Assembly (NCBI GenBank): GCA_003344405.1
Contig: NOWV01000076.1
Location: 1 to 64,000, forward strand
Direction: 5' to 3'
Length of the DNA: 64,000 nucleotides
Source: Trichoplax sp. H2
Taxonomy: Eukaryota; Placozoa; Uniplacotomia; Trichoplacea
In this document: positions 37,801 to 52,583 of the stretch, piece by piece
Layout: every line of letters begins with the position of its first letter
Numbering within the stretch: the first letter of the stretch is position 1
The notes under the pieces: model-generated
Seen by the model: only the letters and a program-made list of their open reading frames with translations
Databases searched by the model: none
Told to the model about the DNA's origin: nothing
Position numbers and translations under genes: made by a program

Positions 37801-38647
37801 TAAATTGATTCCATGACAGTTGTGGCTCCACCTGTTGTTATGGAAACGTTGTATTTGCTTTACATGATTCTATTTTATTAATTTTAGCATAAATTAAGCC
37901 ATAATCAAAGCTGAATGATGTACTGTTCTACATTGACATTAGCTATTTGTAATAGTGGTAAACTATCAGATGTAAATAAATCGGGCAAAATTTAAGAAAG
38001 ATATTGCATGCTCTATGAGGTTTATATAAGTAGAAATGTTACACAAAATGACATTAAAAATAAGGAATATGAGTACATTTAGATCATGCGGCACTTGCAA
38101 CAAAGACTCGTTGCATACATTAACGAATTGAGGTGTCTGTTCACATCTGGTACAAGTTTAAGTAATGGTAGACAATTCATATTCTAAATTTATTCAATTA
38201 AACTATGGACTACCCAACAATGTGTATACTCATAATAGAATGTAAATTGAAATTACGGTTAATCATTATTCATTAATACAAACATTTACTTTATCTAATG
38301 ACTAAATAACTGCATATTTTGTATTGTGATTATCTATTGACAGTTCTATGAATCATTCTATTCCATTTGTTCTTACGTAACGAAGGTTGCAAGGGAATCA
38401 ATAGGTGCATAGTAACAAATAACAAAACCTATATGATTACGCTTAGACTCTTTCATGAATATTCCCCATTACATGAAGATAGTATAAAACCTCTATAGAT
38501 CAATTTTTTATCATACATCACAACATAGACAATCTTGAATGAAATTTAATGATGTTAAATGTGGATTTTACCTTCTTTGAAAGCTAAAACTACCTTAAAA
38601 TAAATCATCTGAAGCATGAGTATTGTGATATAGAACTTGAATCCAAC
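34851..38647. other. spacer between divergent arrestin genes F and C
   Basis: F runs leftward and C rightward, so this 3.8-kb region holds both promoters. No gene is recognised. A minus-strand 63-codon frame at 36788-36979 shows no family features. Confidence 0.5.
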
Positions 38648-41600
38648 ATGACGGTGAAAATAAAGAGCTACACGATTAATTTTTCTAAGAATCAAAAAGC
38701 CTATTTCCCCGGACAAACAATATCTGGTGTTGTAACTATCGTACTGACTGAATCAACTCGAATTAAATCTATAAAAATTGGCATTTTTGGAGAAGCCAAG
38801 ACTCGAATTGCTTACAAATCTGGTGATGATACTAAAACCGCTTATCAGAACCAAAAATTTCTGGAACATGTTGTGACTGCTTTTACTAGTGGTAAGTTAT
38901 TTTTCGACACTTTTTTTTCAAAAATTTATACTATAACTTTCCTTATAACTATCCTTAAGCTACTTTCAGTTTGCTTCTATTTTGCCATAGTACAACATTT
39001 TTCGATGGCTTATTAATTTTGTATTGACTATTATTTTCTTAAGTTAAGGTATAGCAGATTATATCTCTGAAATTTTTTATTAATGAGACTGTAATACCAA
39101 CCTGATCTAACTATTTTGTAGATATGAGTATGCTTTAGTGAAAATTTAAAGACACTGAATTAAATCTGTAAATGTTCGCTATTCGAAATGGAATTAAGAT
39201 ATTGTTTCATTTACATTCTTGCTTGATCGTAGAAATGGCTAATCAATTGTAAATCTATCTGTACTAATTTCTCATTAATATTTGATTTTACAATAAGATT
39301 AGAAGTTACAAATTATCTAAATTCTTAATTACTTTATGTATTGACCGTATAGATTAAATTTTGATACGGTTTAGCTTACATAAATTGCCATTTTGTAATG
39401 TGTTGAAATGGCAACATAGTATTAGACCAGAATTATATCTATTCTGATACCATGAAAGCAAGTAATTTCGATTCCATTCAACAGAGACCTTAAACATCTG
39501 TCTTCTGAAATGTTTACTAGATCGTAACGACAAGAATCTTGAGAATCATCTTTTACTTGCTGGACAATATCGTTATCCATTCGCATTTCGGTTACCAACG
39601 TCTGATATTCTTCCATCAACTTTTGAGTCTATCCAATCGGGCAACTCTATTCGTTATTTAGTCGAATCATGGATAGAATTATCGCTTAGAGTGCCCCCAA
39701 TATGCAAGAAACCATTCACATTTCTTCAAGTAATTGATTGTAATGCACCTAACTTTGTGGTAAGTTATTTCAAAAGTAAAATTATATTTAACAATTGCTA
39801 TCCATAATTACCTAAAATTTTTTCATTCACTAATACCAACAATGATACTACTTAGTCATTATTACCTACTAGTAAGTCATTGTCAGTTTAGATAATGAAG
39901 CTCTAAAATTCTTAATATTAACTATATCAAACTGTTGAGAGTAATTTACACCAGCTTACTAAGATTATAGAAAAGCGATTACTAGTTTATCATGCAATTT
40001 ATGAAAGCAATTTTTACATGTTAGCAGTAGTCATATTTATTTATGATGTGAATCATTCTTTCCATAACGTTATAAATTAGGAACCTCCGCTACCGCTAGA
40101 GAATGAAAAAAGCATATGTTGTTGGTGTTGCCAGTCAGGACCACTTATTATTCGAGCAGCAATCGACAAAAAAGCTTTTGTGCCTGGGGAAAAAGTAACT
40201 CTATTAACAGCTGAAATTGAAAATTATACAGACAGAAATATGAATGGAATAGCAATTTCCTTACTACAAATGGTTACTCGAAGAGCGAAAGGTATATTAT
40301 CTACAGTATTATTGAATGAAGTAATAGCTAATTAGTTAATTAAAGATTAGTGGAAATACCTGAATATGCGTATTTATTGCATAATAGCGTTGTTGAGATG
40401 TATTTAAATTTTATGCCGAATTAGTAATTAATGCGAATTATTGTTAGGTCATGTTCGCGTGGAACAGAAATCTTACGCTTCCTTAGCACAATCCGAAACT
40501 ATTAAACAGGGTTGCAGCTTTACTTGGAATGATAAAAGTATCACTATTCCTTGTCTACCCCCTACAAACTCATTATCAAATATTTTGAAAGTAGAATACT
40601 TCATAAAGGTTAAATTTGTCGAAATATATCTTTAAATTATTAAACGTAATTTGAATGGTTTAACATCAAATTATCGAACTATTAAAAAAGTGATAGAATA
40701 TTTCATTTCTCAGGAAAAATTTAAGATTAACTTCAAACTTGTTATTATAATACCATATGTATAGGTTGAAGTGATAGTTCCTTTTGGGTTAAATTTAGAA
40801 GTTCGATTTTCAATCGAAATAGGAACAATTCCCAGACGTGAATTGTTAAATAGTGTCGATAAACATGAGCAGCAACCCACAGAAGATGATTCAAAGGAGC
40901 AACAGAATTCTGCGAAGACTGATAATCCAGCATTGGATCTCTCTTTACCCGAAGCACAGAAGATTAGTGTCTTACCTCGACTTAGTGAGTTAAGTCCAGA
41001 GACAAACGAGAGACGTTCAACGATTTCATTCAAACGTCTACCGCCGATAGAATCATCAGTTTCTGCACCGGGCTCAAGAAAATCTTCTATTGGTTAGTAA
41101 AAGCAATATCTTAATTTATACCAAATAGATTAAAAGAAAATTAGCTACAGCTTTTGTTTAATCATTAAAAATCAATCTATTTCCCTTCTATATGAGTTTG
41201 GTGTAATAAAATCCCATCTTCTATCTTTAATTCGAACGCAAACACATTACTTCTCTATACTTTAATGCATTTGTTACTGTGAAATATCAAATCTATAATA
41301 CGCTCAAGGGATATTGATAAAAAAAGCATGCGTAATCCAAGAAGCTAAATTTCTATTTATTAAAATCTGTGGATACCTTGCAATAATATAATTTATGTTC
41401 TATCTCGAAAACAATTAAAAGATGAAAAAATCTTTTCAAATTTCACGGTTATATTCAATTCTCTATTTCCTCCCTTTTTGAAATCATTTTAATTCTAGTA
41501 GCTATATCTATATTATATTGTATGAGAAACCTGTAGTACAATAGAATAGAGAAGGATATGCTTTCAAATCCTAGTCAAAGAGTTTCACTTTTCGAAATTT

Positions 41601-42076
41601 TGTACCAATAATAAACTGAACTGGTATAGTACAGTAAACTACGAGAGAAATGCTAGAGAAGTACCAGTTACTTCATAAGGTAGATATAAAACTGAATAAG
41701 AATTTTACTTCAAATTCTCAGTATTTGATAGCTTATGCAGAAGCCACAAGAATAACTAAAATACGATAAAAAATATTGTTCGCTTTAAATAACCTAAGAT
41801 GTTGCATATTTTTAATAAAATTTAAGGTATTGTAAAGAAGAAGGATAAAATATAATAATAGAAAATTTTTATCATTATTTACAAATAGATGCTACACATG
41901 AACAACAACAAGAACTTGCTGATACCGTTACAAACTTAAGTCTTCCTAATAGAAATTGTGTTGAAGGTCATGTTGATTTAAAGACTGAAAGATTTCCCGA
42001 CTGTGAATTAGTTGGTGATTCTTCTTATACTCCGCAGTATCCATATTACAATCCGGTAAAATCACATAAAGTCTAA
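38648..42076 (+). CDS. alpha-arrestin gene C, 6 exons
   Basis: The exons are 38648-38891, 39521-39759, 40081-40291, 40448-40608, 40765-41092 and 41889-42076. They total 1371 bases and encode 456 residues. The N domain has Y-F-P-G-Q-T-I-S-G, FGEAKTRIAY, then LPSTF and SIRYLVESWIEL. The C domain has ICCWCCQSGPLII, FVPGEKVTLL, PPTNSLSNILKVEYFIK and the final strand with GTIP. The CC-W-CC-x-SGP block is typical of the ARRDC/TXNIP group. The tail encoded by exons 5-6 is polar, with Gln/Glu-rich and Ser-rich stretches. It has LPPIES where a PPxY might be expected, so no WW-binding motif is left. The start is supported by alignment with genes B and D. Exon 2 begins with the acceptor at 39520 and is three bases longer than in gene A. 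Confidence 0.87.
41093..41888 (+). other. intron 5 of arrestin gene C
   Basis: It starts GTTAGT and ends ACAAATAG. It is AT-rich, with no other gene seen. Confidence 0.65.
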
Positions 42077-45000
42077 AAGAAAGGTTTAAATATTATATAT
42101 TAAAGATGAAGGGTAATTTCGCTGATACAGTCAGCCAGATCATTGACATCCTGCTATTGATTTTAGCCTATGGATACTTTATTGATTGTCTTTGTTTAAC
42201 CGATTAATTATCATCGGATTTAGTACCACTAATACAACTCAAATATGAATCGATTTCGAGAAAGCAATTCCAACTAGCTTACGTTAATACTGCTATAATT
42301 CAATCAAAATCCTTTCATCAAGAAAACAGTTATATTGTTTCGTTACTTCCTTATAAAATCCATACGTTTATTCATTTGATTAATTATCTAATAAATTTAT
42401 ACGACAAATAATGAATAGAGATGTTTATTAGATTAAAATTGAAAAGATTTAATTTCTATCAATTTCATACCGTTGCTAGAAGATTGATTCTAGGATATAA
42501 AATCAGTACAAACGGAATTCCAGTGCCTTATGTAGTGCTTTAACTTAATCAACTGAATATATTATTATATAATTAATTCAAGACAGAAATTTTAAAATTT
42601 ACCCGCTATCCATTCTACATTTTGGTAAAACAAAACTGTATTTAACGATCTATTCAAATAATAGCTAGCTTGTTAGATTAATTATCTTATTCAACATTAC
42701 CTATAGATTATGCAAATTTGTGTACATGAATATTTTGGCAGTTAAGACAGAAGCACTTTCTTGATACTATACTTCTTGAAAGTATACGAAGTGAATTAAA
42801 TATATCTGTATTAAAATTCTGTGACATTGTTCAAAAAATTTTTAATTTGCAGTTGATATTTGTAAATGACGTTCCAAAGTCAAGTTTATGCTATACTACG
42901 TGTTTTCTAAGACATATGTAAATAGCAGTATTAAATTTATATAATGATAATTTTTGTGATTATTAGTGCACGTTATGAAAAGAATGATTTCATCTGAATT
43001 ATTAAACTGGAGTTTGTAGATTAAATAACTTTACCAGATAGAATTTTTATTGCTCATTACAGCCTAATATCATAGCTTACGGTAGCTTTGGGCTATCCGT
43101 TTATGTTATGTTATGCAGAACTTATCTAAAATAACACTTCATGACAGATGGGAAAAATTGTTTCAGTCAATGATGCACTGAGGTACAAATTGATAATGAA
43201 GGATCTTGTACCACAGAATGACTAAATAAAAACATTGAAGTACGCCATTAAGAGTTTTATTCTTACGATCTCATCTAGTTATTGCTCCTACTAGCTTGAT
43301 TCCACATTCAATGTGGAAATGAGCTGTTCTACAAAATGTTTTGCCTAAAAATGCAAACATTTTACCAAACAGCCAATACAGGTGCAACTAAGTAATACAG
43401 TATCTTGGCTACTATTAAATCTAAATTATCGTGAAGGTGATTTCATACATTACATTTCTCTCCCTATTTTCGATCTACTATACTCGTATGTATCATTTGC
43501 TTATAAACCCCTTGTTTTATTCGGTATTCAAATAGATTTATATTTATTATCATTTCCATTTACTAGTACGGATAAAGATGCATATTCTGCTTGTAATCTC
43601 CTTCTTTCTAGAGGAGCTTTTGCTATTTGAACTATTGCGCGTAATTTGTGTTATTGATAAAAGGTGGTCTATTTGTGTTGCATACCATACGTATTCTGAC
43701 ACAATCACATTTTTGTGGGTATGGAGATACGCAGTCAAGTCAATCTAAGCTAGTCTTGCAATTAACAGCATGTAGGAGTCAAAATTTATTTTAAAGAGGT
43801 TTGGACTACGGAGAGAGTACCAGTACAACACTACAACACCTTTTAGATGTTCCTCGACTAGCACTCCATTGAAATTATTGAAACCGCTCTGCAACTTCGT
43901 TTTGATTATGTTTGTATAGCGAAGAATGTGTAATTCATTCTTAAGCAATTACGCCATCACGGTACTAAACTGCTATGATTAAGTGAATTTCAACACTAAA
44001 TCAAGAAGTACAGTTTCTTGTCAATTTTACTGTATTACCTATGTTCGGTTCGTCTAACGTCTACCAAGGACTATCTGATTATCTGAATTATTAGAGTAAA
44101 ATTCACGTTTATATAATATAATTCGTAACAGAATACTTTTTAGCTAGACAATCATATCTTGCCAGTGCAGACGCAAACAGTTTAAACGATTCTCCGACAA
44201 TCTTGGATCGTAATCTAAGCTATAGTCGGGGCTGCACTACAACTACTAATGTACAATATCAACACCAAGCTTTATCAGATCGACATCATATCGATACAGT
44301 AATTTTGTTGATTGCCCAAAGTGGCCCTGTCGATCCTGTAGCTAAATGGCAGAAAAAGCAATTGCACTCCTATCGCCAGTTTCGAAAGAAAGGATATATT
44401 AACTGTGACAGTATGGATTATTTTACACGCTCGTCGAATACAGTACTGTACCTTAGTGGCGCAGCGTATACTTTCCGCACTTCTGTCCAGCAGTTGCATA
44501 CAGTACAACGTACTGTAAAGTGGGCAGTATGGTACTGTACTGTACTGCACAGTACTGTACTGGAGTTCATAGCACCCATAATGGCATTTTTGTTTTTGAC
44601 CTCCATCAGGTAGAAGTCATAGAACCATGGCGGATTTTACTCCACCTGCATGATTAGAACGATCAGAACTGCTGCAGAGGCAAAAGAAATGACTCGTTTT
44701 TGCTTGTGTGATAAAACAATGTACAGTATACAGTATTGCTAGCAGTTCATTTCATTCAGTATCCAATGATAGACAATCCATTTAACGTTAGTCCGTGACC
44801 GATTGCAGCACTGTCTCTACAGACTGTCAAGTGGACAGTAAACGTATTGGACAAAATGCATCACGTTCTATACAAGACATACAGGCTGGCATGATAGTAT
44901 ACCTTACTATACAGTACGGCAATCGGTGACTGTCAGTCCATTATTTGACTTCCAGTCATAGCAATAGTGAAAGGAAGAAAACCCACCAGGATAAACATTT

Positions 45001-45291
45001 CCTTGCATGGTGGGTGAGAGTAATAGCAAATCTTTTACATCGCAGCGTTGTCATTTTGTGTTGTAACTGGGATCACTTGCCATTCCATCATTGGGTAACA
45101 ATCGTCAATGTTATTTCGTTGTTAACCTTTTAAATTGGCTGAATAAGGACTCCCTTGAGTGGTCCTATTACTATCCTTTCGTTTGCAAAGTTAGACTTCT
45201 CCTTGAGGTCACAACAACTACCTCATTACAAAGTGCAATCGAAACTTTTACTCTACAACAACTATACGTTATCGCTATTGGATATATCGGC
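42077..45291. other. spacer between arrestin genes C and D
   Basis: No gene with family similarity. A 136-codon plus-strand frame at 44203-44613 runs through the GTACTGTAC palindrome cluster, and antisense frames are equally open there, so I treat it as chance. The region becomes less AT-rich from about 44.2 kb. Confidence 0.45.
44452..44568. repeat. cluster of GTACTGTAC-type palindromes
   Basis: Words such as TACAGTACTGTAC, GTACTGTACTGTACTG and CACAGTACTGTACTG follow one another. They are self-complementary and can fold into hairpins in many registers. Further single copies occur near 44720 and 44910. Confidence 0.75.
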
Positions 45292-48200
45292 ATGCCAACG
45301 ATACTGTCTTTCGTAGTCAATATTGAGAAAGATCCTCCCATCTTCTTTCCTGGTCAAACCGTTGTCGGCACCATCACCTTGATTTTGACCAAAGCAATCA
45401 AGCTAAAAGCGGTGAAGGTGCATATGTACGGTGGTGCTTGCACTCATATACGCTACAAAGATGGCAATGAAACCAAGATATTATATGACGAAGAAACAGT
45501 AATCGATAAAATGGTAACACTATTTGGTCCAGGTATGTCAATAATGAAGTCTGCTTGTAAATAAGTTATTCTGCCTGTGTATTGAGTGCTGTGAAATGAT
45601 GCTGATCGCTAAACCAATAAATAGAATAGGAAAAAACCAATCTTTTACAGCATACGAGTATACGACTTTTTGCTCCTTGTCATGTACGCAACATATTATT
45701 TTTTTTTGGCCGGTAGTGATGCAATACGGCAAATCTACAGTATTGCTGAAATCGATCATGACTCGTACTTTCAGAGCAATTGGCGTACTTACTGCTTTCA
45801 ACAAACCGTCTACTATCCAGTAAGCATAACTACGAAACACAGGAAGATTGCATGATCGACTCTTTTTATGCTATCACGCACTGACAATGTACATTTACTT
45901 TTCAAAACAATTCTCGTATTTTGTCTATTGATTGCCGCTCTCTTCAACATAAAATAGGTAGTGTTGAAGTTAAAAGTTAGCAGATCATTTTAAAGTTAGA
46001 GTTACCAAGAACTTGTTGTAGTAAGAATCTATATATTCGATAATAGACAGAGCAGACACCCTCTTTCTAAATTTTAGATTGGAGTACATTATCTATTGTT
46101 TCATCGTAACGTTAATTGGGCTCTGCCACAAAGATAGATGTGAGTGCAGCAAGTATTATGCAGTAGTTAGCTATAGAAACTATTTTTCCTTTAATATAAA
46201 GCTTTATCAACGTTTTGTCTTGAATCGAACGCGCTTGAAACTTGGCCAAATTTAAACTTACATCGATGGCGTCTTAGCCTGATGAGATTACAATATCTCT
46301 ATCGAAATTATTTTCAAAGCTTACGTTATGTAAAAGAGCATAGTGTCGCTGATATCCTTTCATCAACATTGACGTATTTACAGTATAAAGGGTATTCTAT
46401 TTATTCGCCCCCAAACACTAAATAACGAACTTCTTGAAGTATTGCAATATAGATCATCAAAACACTCAGGAAATCCATTTTCTACAGCAATATCGTTTTA
46501 TTACTGTACATTTCTTGACCTAAATCATTGATCCTTTCCTGTAATGAAGGTCTTGTTCTTATAGCATTGTTTACTATTGTCCAGTTGATGTGTACATTTG
46601 TTTTTGTATTAATCGCATGGAACCGTATAAGCATTAGTTATCATTTATATGGATTATTTTCCGATACTAAACTGAATTACATTGTTAACTGGCATAGCAT
46701 GAATCCCGTCATCAACAAATTTCTGCACTAGAACGATTATCACATGCAAGGCGAGCACTACAATTTCATAGTCGCCAATTTACTATGCAATCAATTTCAA
46801 TCCTATCATAATAACTGTGTGGCGTGTAACCAATATGGATTCACGAGGCTACACAATACTGCATTATTTGAATGGCCGTATAACGCTGATCGGTTTCGCT
46901 GAATTATTTCATTATTGGTGGCAATGAAATACTGTTATATAAGAAATGCAACGGTACAAAATACTCGTAAATCACTCTTAGCCTTATGATAATTGATGCT
47001 CTATTGTGAATGAGCAGAATACCTAACCATTTTCTATGACAGTAGTTCATGCTTCATGTCATTATTTAAACGTTAGCTTAATCACTCTTTACCGGCCACA
47101 ATTTTCCATGATCTATTGAACAATTTTAGGGTTGTTGATTCATCTTGCATAGTCCGCGTATCAAAGGCTAATTAAATTTTAGCGATGTGATTCCTGGTGT
47201 TATTGTGCTAATGAAGTCAATTTCGGTAGCAGAACATCTTCAACTGCAAATGTTACTGCATAATTAAAATGACACGTTGTAAAAATTGGATTGATTTTAT
47301 TGATACATGGCAATTTTAAACTGTAATCATGTATCTGTTACGGCTAAAGTCGGTAATGCAGCCATTAGCGATATTGGCTAGCCAGTTTGATTCTAATTCC
47401 TGTAAATTAAGGATAGTACTCAGCATTAGAAGGGTGAAGGTTTTGGTGTGGACTGTTTACGTATATTATCACCAATGATGACTAGTTACTAAGTTATAAT
47501 AATATGCATCATTTACTGGTAAATGCAATGACGATGACGATCCAGTAGAGAAGTGCGAATTCGCGCAAGCACTAACACTTAAAACTTATTGAAGATATAG
47601 ATTGCATTCTACAGCATGAGGTGTTATGCGGTTTTGTAGGAAACAATCTGCGACTAGTAATGCTGCACAATTATGAGGGCCACGTTTTATTCGGCTTCAA
47701 AGTTGATTCTACTTGAACAATCAATAAATCAGAAATGCGATATGGATGTAAATGTAAAACTGTAGTTAGTAAACGGTTTTGCTTTGACTAACTATATTAT
47801 AATTAACCTTTAACGAATAGAGCAACGTGAAAATGAACAGTATCCAGTAATGCCTGAAGGACGCTACGATTACAAATTTAGTTTTAAATTACCGAAAACT
47901 AAACTGCCATCGACTTATGAAGGTATGAAGGGTAATTATATTCGTTATTTCGTCGAAGCTTCTATTCACGTTCCATGGAAAAAGTACGAACCTAAAGCAC
48001 GAAAGGCAATTACTGTTCTCGAACTCGTAGATTGCAATAGAATCGATCTGAAGGTAATGCAATTTTACTCTCTCTGCCAACTAGTATGAAAAGTACATGT
48101 TGTTAAACATATTTAAAACGATTTTAATTAATAAATGGATGAAGTATTTGCTAGGGTCTTGCCAAAATGTTGTCGACAAACTTTGACTAAATAGATATGT

Positions 48201-49710
48201 TATTTTATTCGTACACTAATTCCAGGGAGCACCGGAACTTCTCGAAAATGAGGTTGTCTTGTGTTGTTGGTGTTGCGCATCAGGTCCTATAAAATTAACT
48301 GGTCGGATTGATAAAAAGGCTGTGTGCCCAGGTGAAGATCTTGTACTGATAAAAGCTGAGGTTGATAATTGTTCTAGTAGAACGTTACATGGCATCAAAA
48401 TTGACTTTAAGAAAATTGTCAGGACAAAGGCCTCGGGTAAGCCACTGCATAGCAAGTATCTTATGAATTGAAGTTATTATGTTAGCGATTCTTGAAAAAT
48501 ATTTACGTAAGGCGTATACCAGTAATTGAATTTGAAATGGAATAAGGCAATGATTTGCTTTATTTATTTAAATGGAATGATAAAATGTTTTTGTCTCCCT
48601 CTTCATCATGCTGCAAAGGCCACAAAAGTATTGATGAGAAATCATACTGTAAGATGTCTTTTGATGAAGCCGTAGAGCCGCATAGAAAGCTTATGTTTGA
48701 AAATATCAAGATCAATATTCCATGTATTGCTCCAACGAATACCTTATCGAAAATTTTGAAAGTAGAATATGTTTTGCGGGTAAGTGATCTACTTAGCAAT
48801 GCAATAATTCGCGGAATAGCCAATATTCCTATCAATCCTTAAAGAATAACAAGTATGTATATATATGCTGTAGTAAATATTCTTAATAGGTGTTTCTTAA
48901 ATGTTATGGCAATTATCCTTTATTTAGGTTTATGTAAAGGTTCCGATGGAGCCTAATCTCACTATAGATCTTCCTGTTATTGTTGGAACTATTCCTATTC
49001 GTATAAAAACTGGATTACCCCGAAATGCAGCCACCGCAGCTGGCCCCAGTATAAGTAAGTCACCATTGCAAGAATTAGGCCCTTCGCAGTTAGATAATGC
49101 AATTACGCCAATAGCAATGAAACAAACTGCTGTTGCTAAAGAGACTAACGCTAAGCAAGATCCAGCTCCTCCAGTCAACCGAGCTTATCAATCAGTCACA
49201 GAAGACTCTTGCATTTATTGCGCCGCAGGTAATTAAATGCATGTATTAATGCCTTTATTACAATATACAGGTGCATCTATTTAAATTATGATAGGCATAC
49301 ATGCAATATCATCATGTTCTATTATATTTATAGTGTCGTTTATCAGTGTAACTACACGTATTTTTTATCGAATTGTACTTAGGCTATGCACAACTAGGCA
49401 ACAAATCACAAAATCAGCTACAGACATCGCCTTCGAGTAATTCCTTGCACGATACTATCCGCGGTATTGAGAGCTCTTTTATTTCTTAAAAAATTCATAG
49501 ATCTACTAACTATGCGTATCAATCCTATCATTCGTTAAATTTATATTTTTTTTATTTACTATAGATCACTTCGCCGATGCGTCTGATATTCCTCCGCCCA
49601 CATATGAACCTTGTATAGATGGCACGGTTGACATCAAAGGTGGAGATGGCGATTACGTTGGTGATACACTTTTTACCCCGTTATATCCAGTTTTTCATCC
49701 TGTTACATAA
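45292..49710 (+). CDS. alpha-arrestin gene D with PPxY motif, 6 exons
   Basis: The exons are 45292-45532, 47821-48053, 48226-48436, 48619-48779, 48928-49228 and 49565-49710. They total 1293 bases and encode 430 residues. The N domain has F-F-P-G-Q-T-V-V-G, MYGGACTHIRY, then LPSTYEG, NYIRYFVEASIHVPWK and ELVDCN, close to metazoan ARRDC2/3/4. The C domain has VLCCWCCASGPIKL, VCPGEDL, APTNTLSKILKVEYVLR and IDLPVIVGTIPIRI. Exon 6 encodes I-P-P-P-T-Y-E-P, a PPxY at residues 393-396, the family's docking site for NEDD4-type WW domains. This is the most canonical member of the array and the best candidate for a working ubiquitin-ligase adaptor. The upstream frame is open for another 67 codons, but the ATG at 45292 aligns with the paralogs' starts and is preferred. 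Confidence 0.88.
45533..47820 (+). other. intron 1 of arrestin gene D
   Basis: It starts GTATGT and ends AACGAATAG. At about 2.3 kb it is the second-longest intron in the arrestin array. No nested gene is recognised. Confidence 0.65.
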
Positions 49711-51900
49711 TGGAAGAGATTGCTTATCCTTCGTCTGCAAATTCGTGTTGCAAAATTAAAATACAATCTATCGCAATTTAATTTAAATTAATTACTAGGC
49801 TTGGAGTAATTTGAAAATTATGAATTTCGTATGGTTGATCATGAAAAAGGAAACTGTTACGCGTAGCGTTCTCGAATTAAATCAATGTTCTTTATGGTCG
49901 CTGCTATTTCTGAAAGAATTTCCGTTTGTATTCTTGTAAGCAGTGATTCAAGGAAAAGCTTTTTTATTATAGCGGAATATAATGTAGGTAAAGTGATACT
50001 AAAAGCCTTTTAATGCATATATCTAATACATAAACTTAGAGCCATCCCTCCGATCAAAGTATTTTACGATTTACGCTATATGTATGTTATCATGAAGTGG
50101 TAATTAAGGAGTCACAAATTGTATGAAATACATTGACGGTATTGGTACTGTTTTTGTACAATTTGTCGTGTATATTAAGCTCCAGGTTGCATGTTCTTTA
50201 CTAAAATTGCCTCAGTATTTGTTACTAGTGTCCATTATAAAATTTCTTGTTGCAAACTAGTGCCGAATGTCTAAAATTGGCACTCATTAATGACTATTGC
50301 TCCGCACGGTTATAATTTGATGCTAGAGACATTTATCAATGTTTTCAACCACTAAATTCTATGGGCATAAGAATTATTACTGCAAGCGTTGACATACTGT
50401 ACAGTACTAGCTCCGTCGATACTTACAATATATATAAAATGATACATATCTGTTATGATATAATGTATATCTAATTATACGATTATTGTGTACATGAGTA
50501 TATTTCACTATTTGAAAGCATAATTGTTTGTTTTTTTCCATTTTTCACATAGCGTTCTTTTGATTTCATTATATTAATGTTAAGTAAACAGCTGTACAGT
50601 GTACAGTACATGCTTTAATTTCTGCTAGAAACGATGTTTTGGTTATCATATACAGTATAACCTATGTCATTGTAGACACTACGACAGAAGTAAGAAAACT
50701 TGAATATTTGTAACTATGATAATAACTGTTGAAAATTTCAATTTGTAATGGAGTAGACTGATGAGACTTTCTTTTCTTTGTAAATGCATAACATATTGAT
50801 GTCGTCATTATTCACAATGTAAATGCCTGAATAGTTTTAACTCTTTCGAATTTATGTCATAAAGGCATAAGTATGTTCGTACACCGTATCGTTGTTAGGA
50901 TTAATTCGTAACGATGATTTGGTATTATCGGAGTGATGCTTTGCTTATGATATCGTATTAATTGATTAATTAAAGCGCATTTGTACTGTACTAGAGAGAT
51001 GTTCGAAATTCTTACATCTCGATATCTCCATGACAATTACGTACTGCGTGATTCATTGCGTCTAAAAAAGTAGATAGAATTCTTCTCTTCATGGTGTACT
51101 AGACGCAATATGAGCACATTGTCGACTGTCACGCTACCCCTGTCGCGACGAGTACTGTTATACTTGTATATATATAGATTGTTAGCAACTAGTGAGATAC
51201 CTAATTTATAAGAGTACTCCAAGGTCAGATCGTGTTCTGATCATGGTAAATTTTATGTTGTATGCGTGCTCTAACTTATTTTCAAGTAGAGCTTAAAGTC
51301 ATACTAATATCGATATAAGAATATACTATACGACAAGTGAAATTGTCTATCCGTATTAATACCCATAGACAAGTATATGCTGTAGCTGCTCGCGAATTGA
51401 TAGGAGTTACGAAAGCGAGTTACTTTTGAAATAAAGAGAGTTCTAGTTTCGATATTCGTGGAGACTGGTGTCTGCTTAAATGCCATTGGAAGCAGTTTCT
51501 ATGATACAAAAAGTGATTGCGATATCAGCATAGGGTACGTGTGCATTACGCCGTAAGTAGAGCTATTCGCCATTCTCGAAGACTGCACAAACAAACACCC
51601 TGGTCTGAGCTATAGAAATGGAATTGTGGCAGTGTTATATGCTGTATTAGAGTAGCAATATTTATGTTAGGATAATTCTGTCAGCCTGTCCTTATTTTAG
51701 TTGACTTCTAATTTAAGACTCGTAAACTGTTGAGGACGAGTATATAAACGCAATATATCGTGTAATAACGGTATCTCTTAGACTGAGTGTTTAACGTCAA
51801 ATACGAAGCGTCTAAGTCTTTGTGTAGTTTGCTAGTAGAGCAAAAGTGTTCCTAATAGTAAAGATGTCGTTCCTTGATACGTGGTTCAAGGAATTGGCTG
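49711..51900. other. spacer downstream of arrestin gene D
   Basis: No gene is recognised. Around 51500-51625 a segment resembles 52085-52215 (GTGTGCAT, CACCCTGGTCTG, TAGAAATGGAAT), an outlying copy of the repeat family to the right. GTACTGTA/TACAGTAC words occur near 50400 and 50600. Confidence 0.5.
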
Positions 51901-51929
51901 ATAGATCGTACATTACGTTATCTTGTTGC

Positions 51930-52460
51930 AAAGCTGTTTGTGGCAGGAATGTAGATCATAACTGTACATTCTCCATAATCTACAATATGAAAACTGTATG
52001 AGTTTTCTTTCTTAATCTTTCAGATCGTTAGAGTAAGTTTCATTTCATTTGGATGGATTGTGAATAGAATTAAGAATATCCATATTATTAATATCATAAG
52101 TGATTGCAATATTAGCCTACTGTACGTGTGCATCACACCGTACGTATCACTATCCACCATTCTTGAAGACAGCACAACTACCCTGGTCTGGGCTGTAGAA
52201 ATGGAATGTAGACCATCATTGCACAGTACATTCTCCATAATCTACAGTACAGTATGAAAGCTGTAAGTGTTTACTTTCTTCAGCTTTCAGATCGTTAGAG
52301 TAAGTCTCACTTCCTAAGCACCTTGGTCTGGGCTATTGAAATGGAATGTGGACCTTATTCACTGTATATTCTCCACAATCGACAGTATGAAAGCTGTCAG
52401 TGTTTTCTTTCTTAATCTTTCAGAGCGTTGAAATAAGTTTCATTTCCTTGGGAACTAGAC
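51930..52460. repeat. degenerate repeat family, three copies
   Basis: A motif series (GGAATGTRGA, CATTCTCCATAATCTACA, TATGAAAGCTGT, TTCTTTCTTAATCTTTCAG, AGCGTT or ATCGTTAGAGTAAG, then TTTCATTTC) occurs starting at about 51945, 52203 and 52344, with 70-90% similarity by eye. The last copy is repeated exactly after the gap at 53350. Confidence 0.75.
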
Positions 52461-52583
52461 CGAGTTATGGGGACAGCTAATTATAGACATGATAGAATTT
52501 AGAATGTCAACAAGAATAATGATGAATATATGATATAAAATATCGATAAGCGTGATCCTTTTACAAAACTCTGCGCTTTACAT

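Noticed and set aside
44203-44613. 136-codon plus-strand open frame
   Set aside because: It runs through palindromic GTACTGTAC repeats, the opposite strand is open in two frames as well, and there is no domain or splice context.
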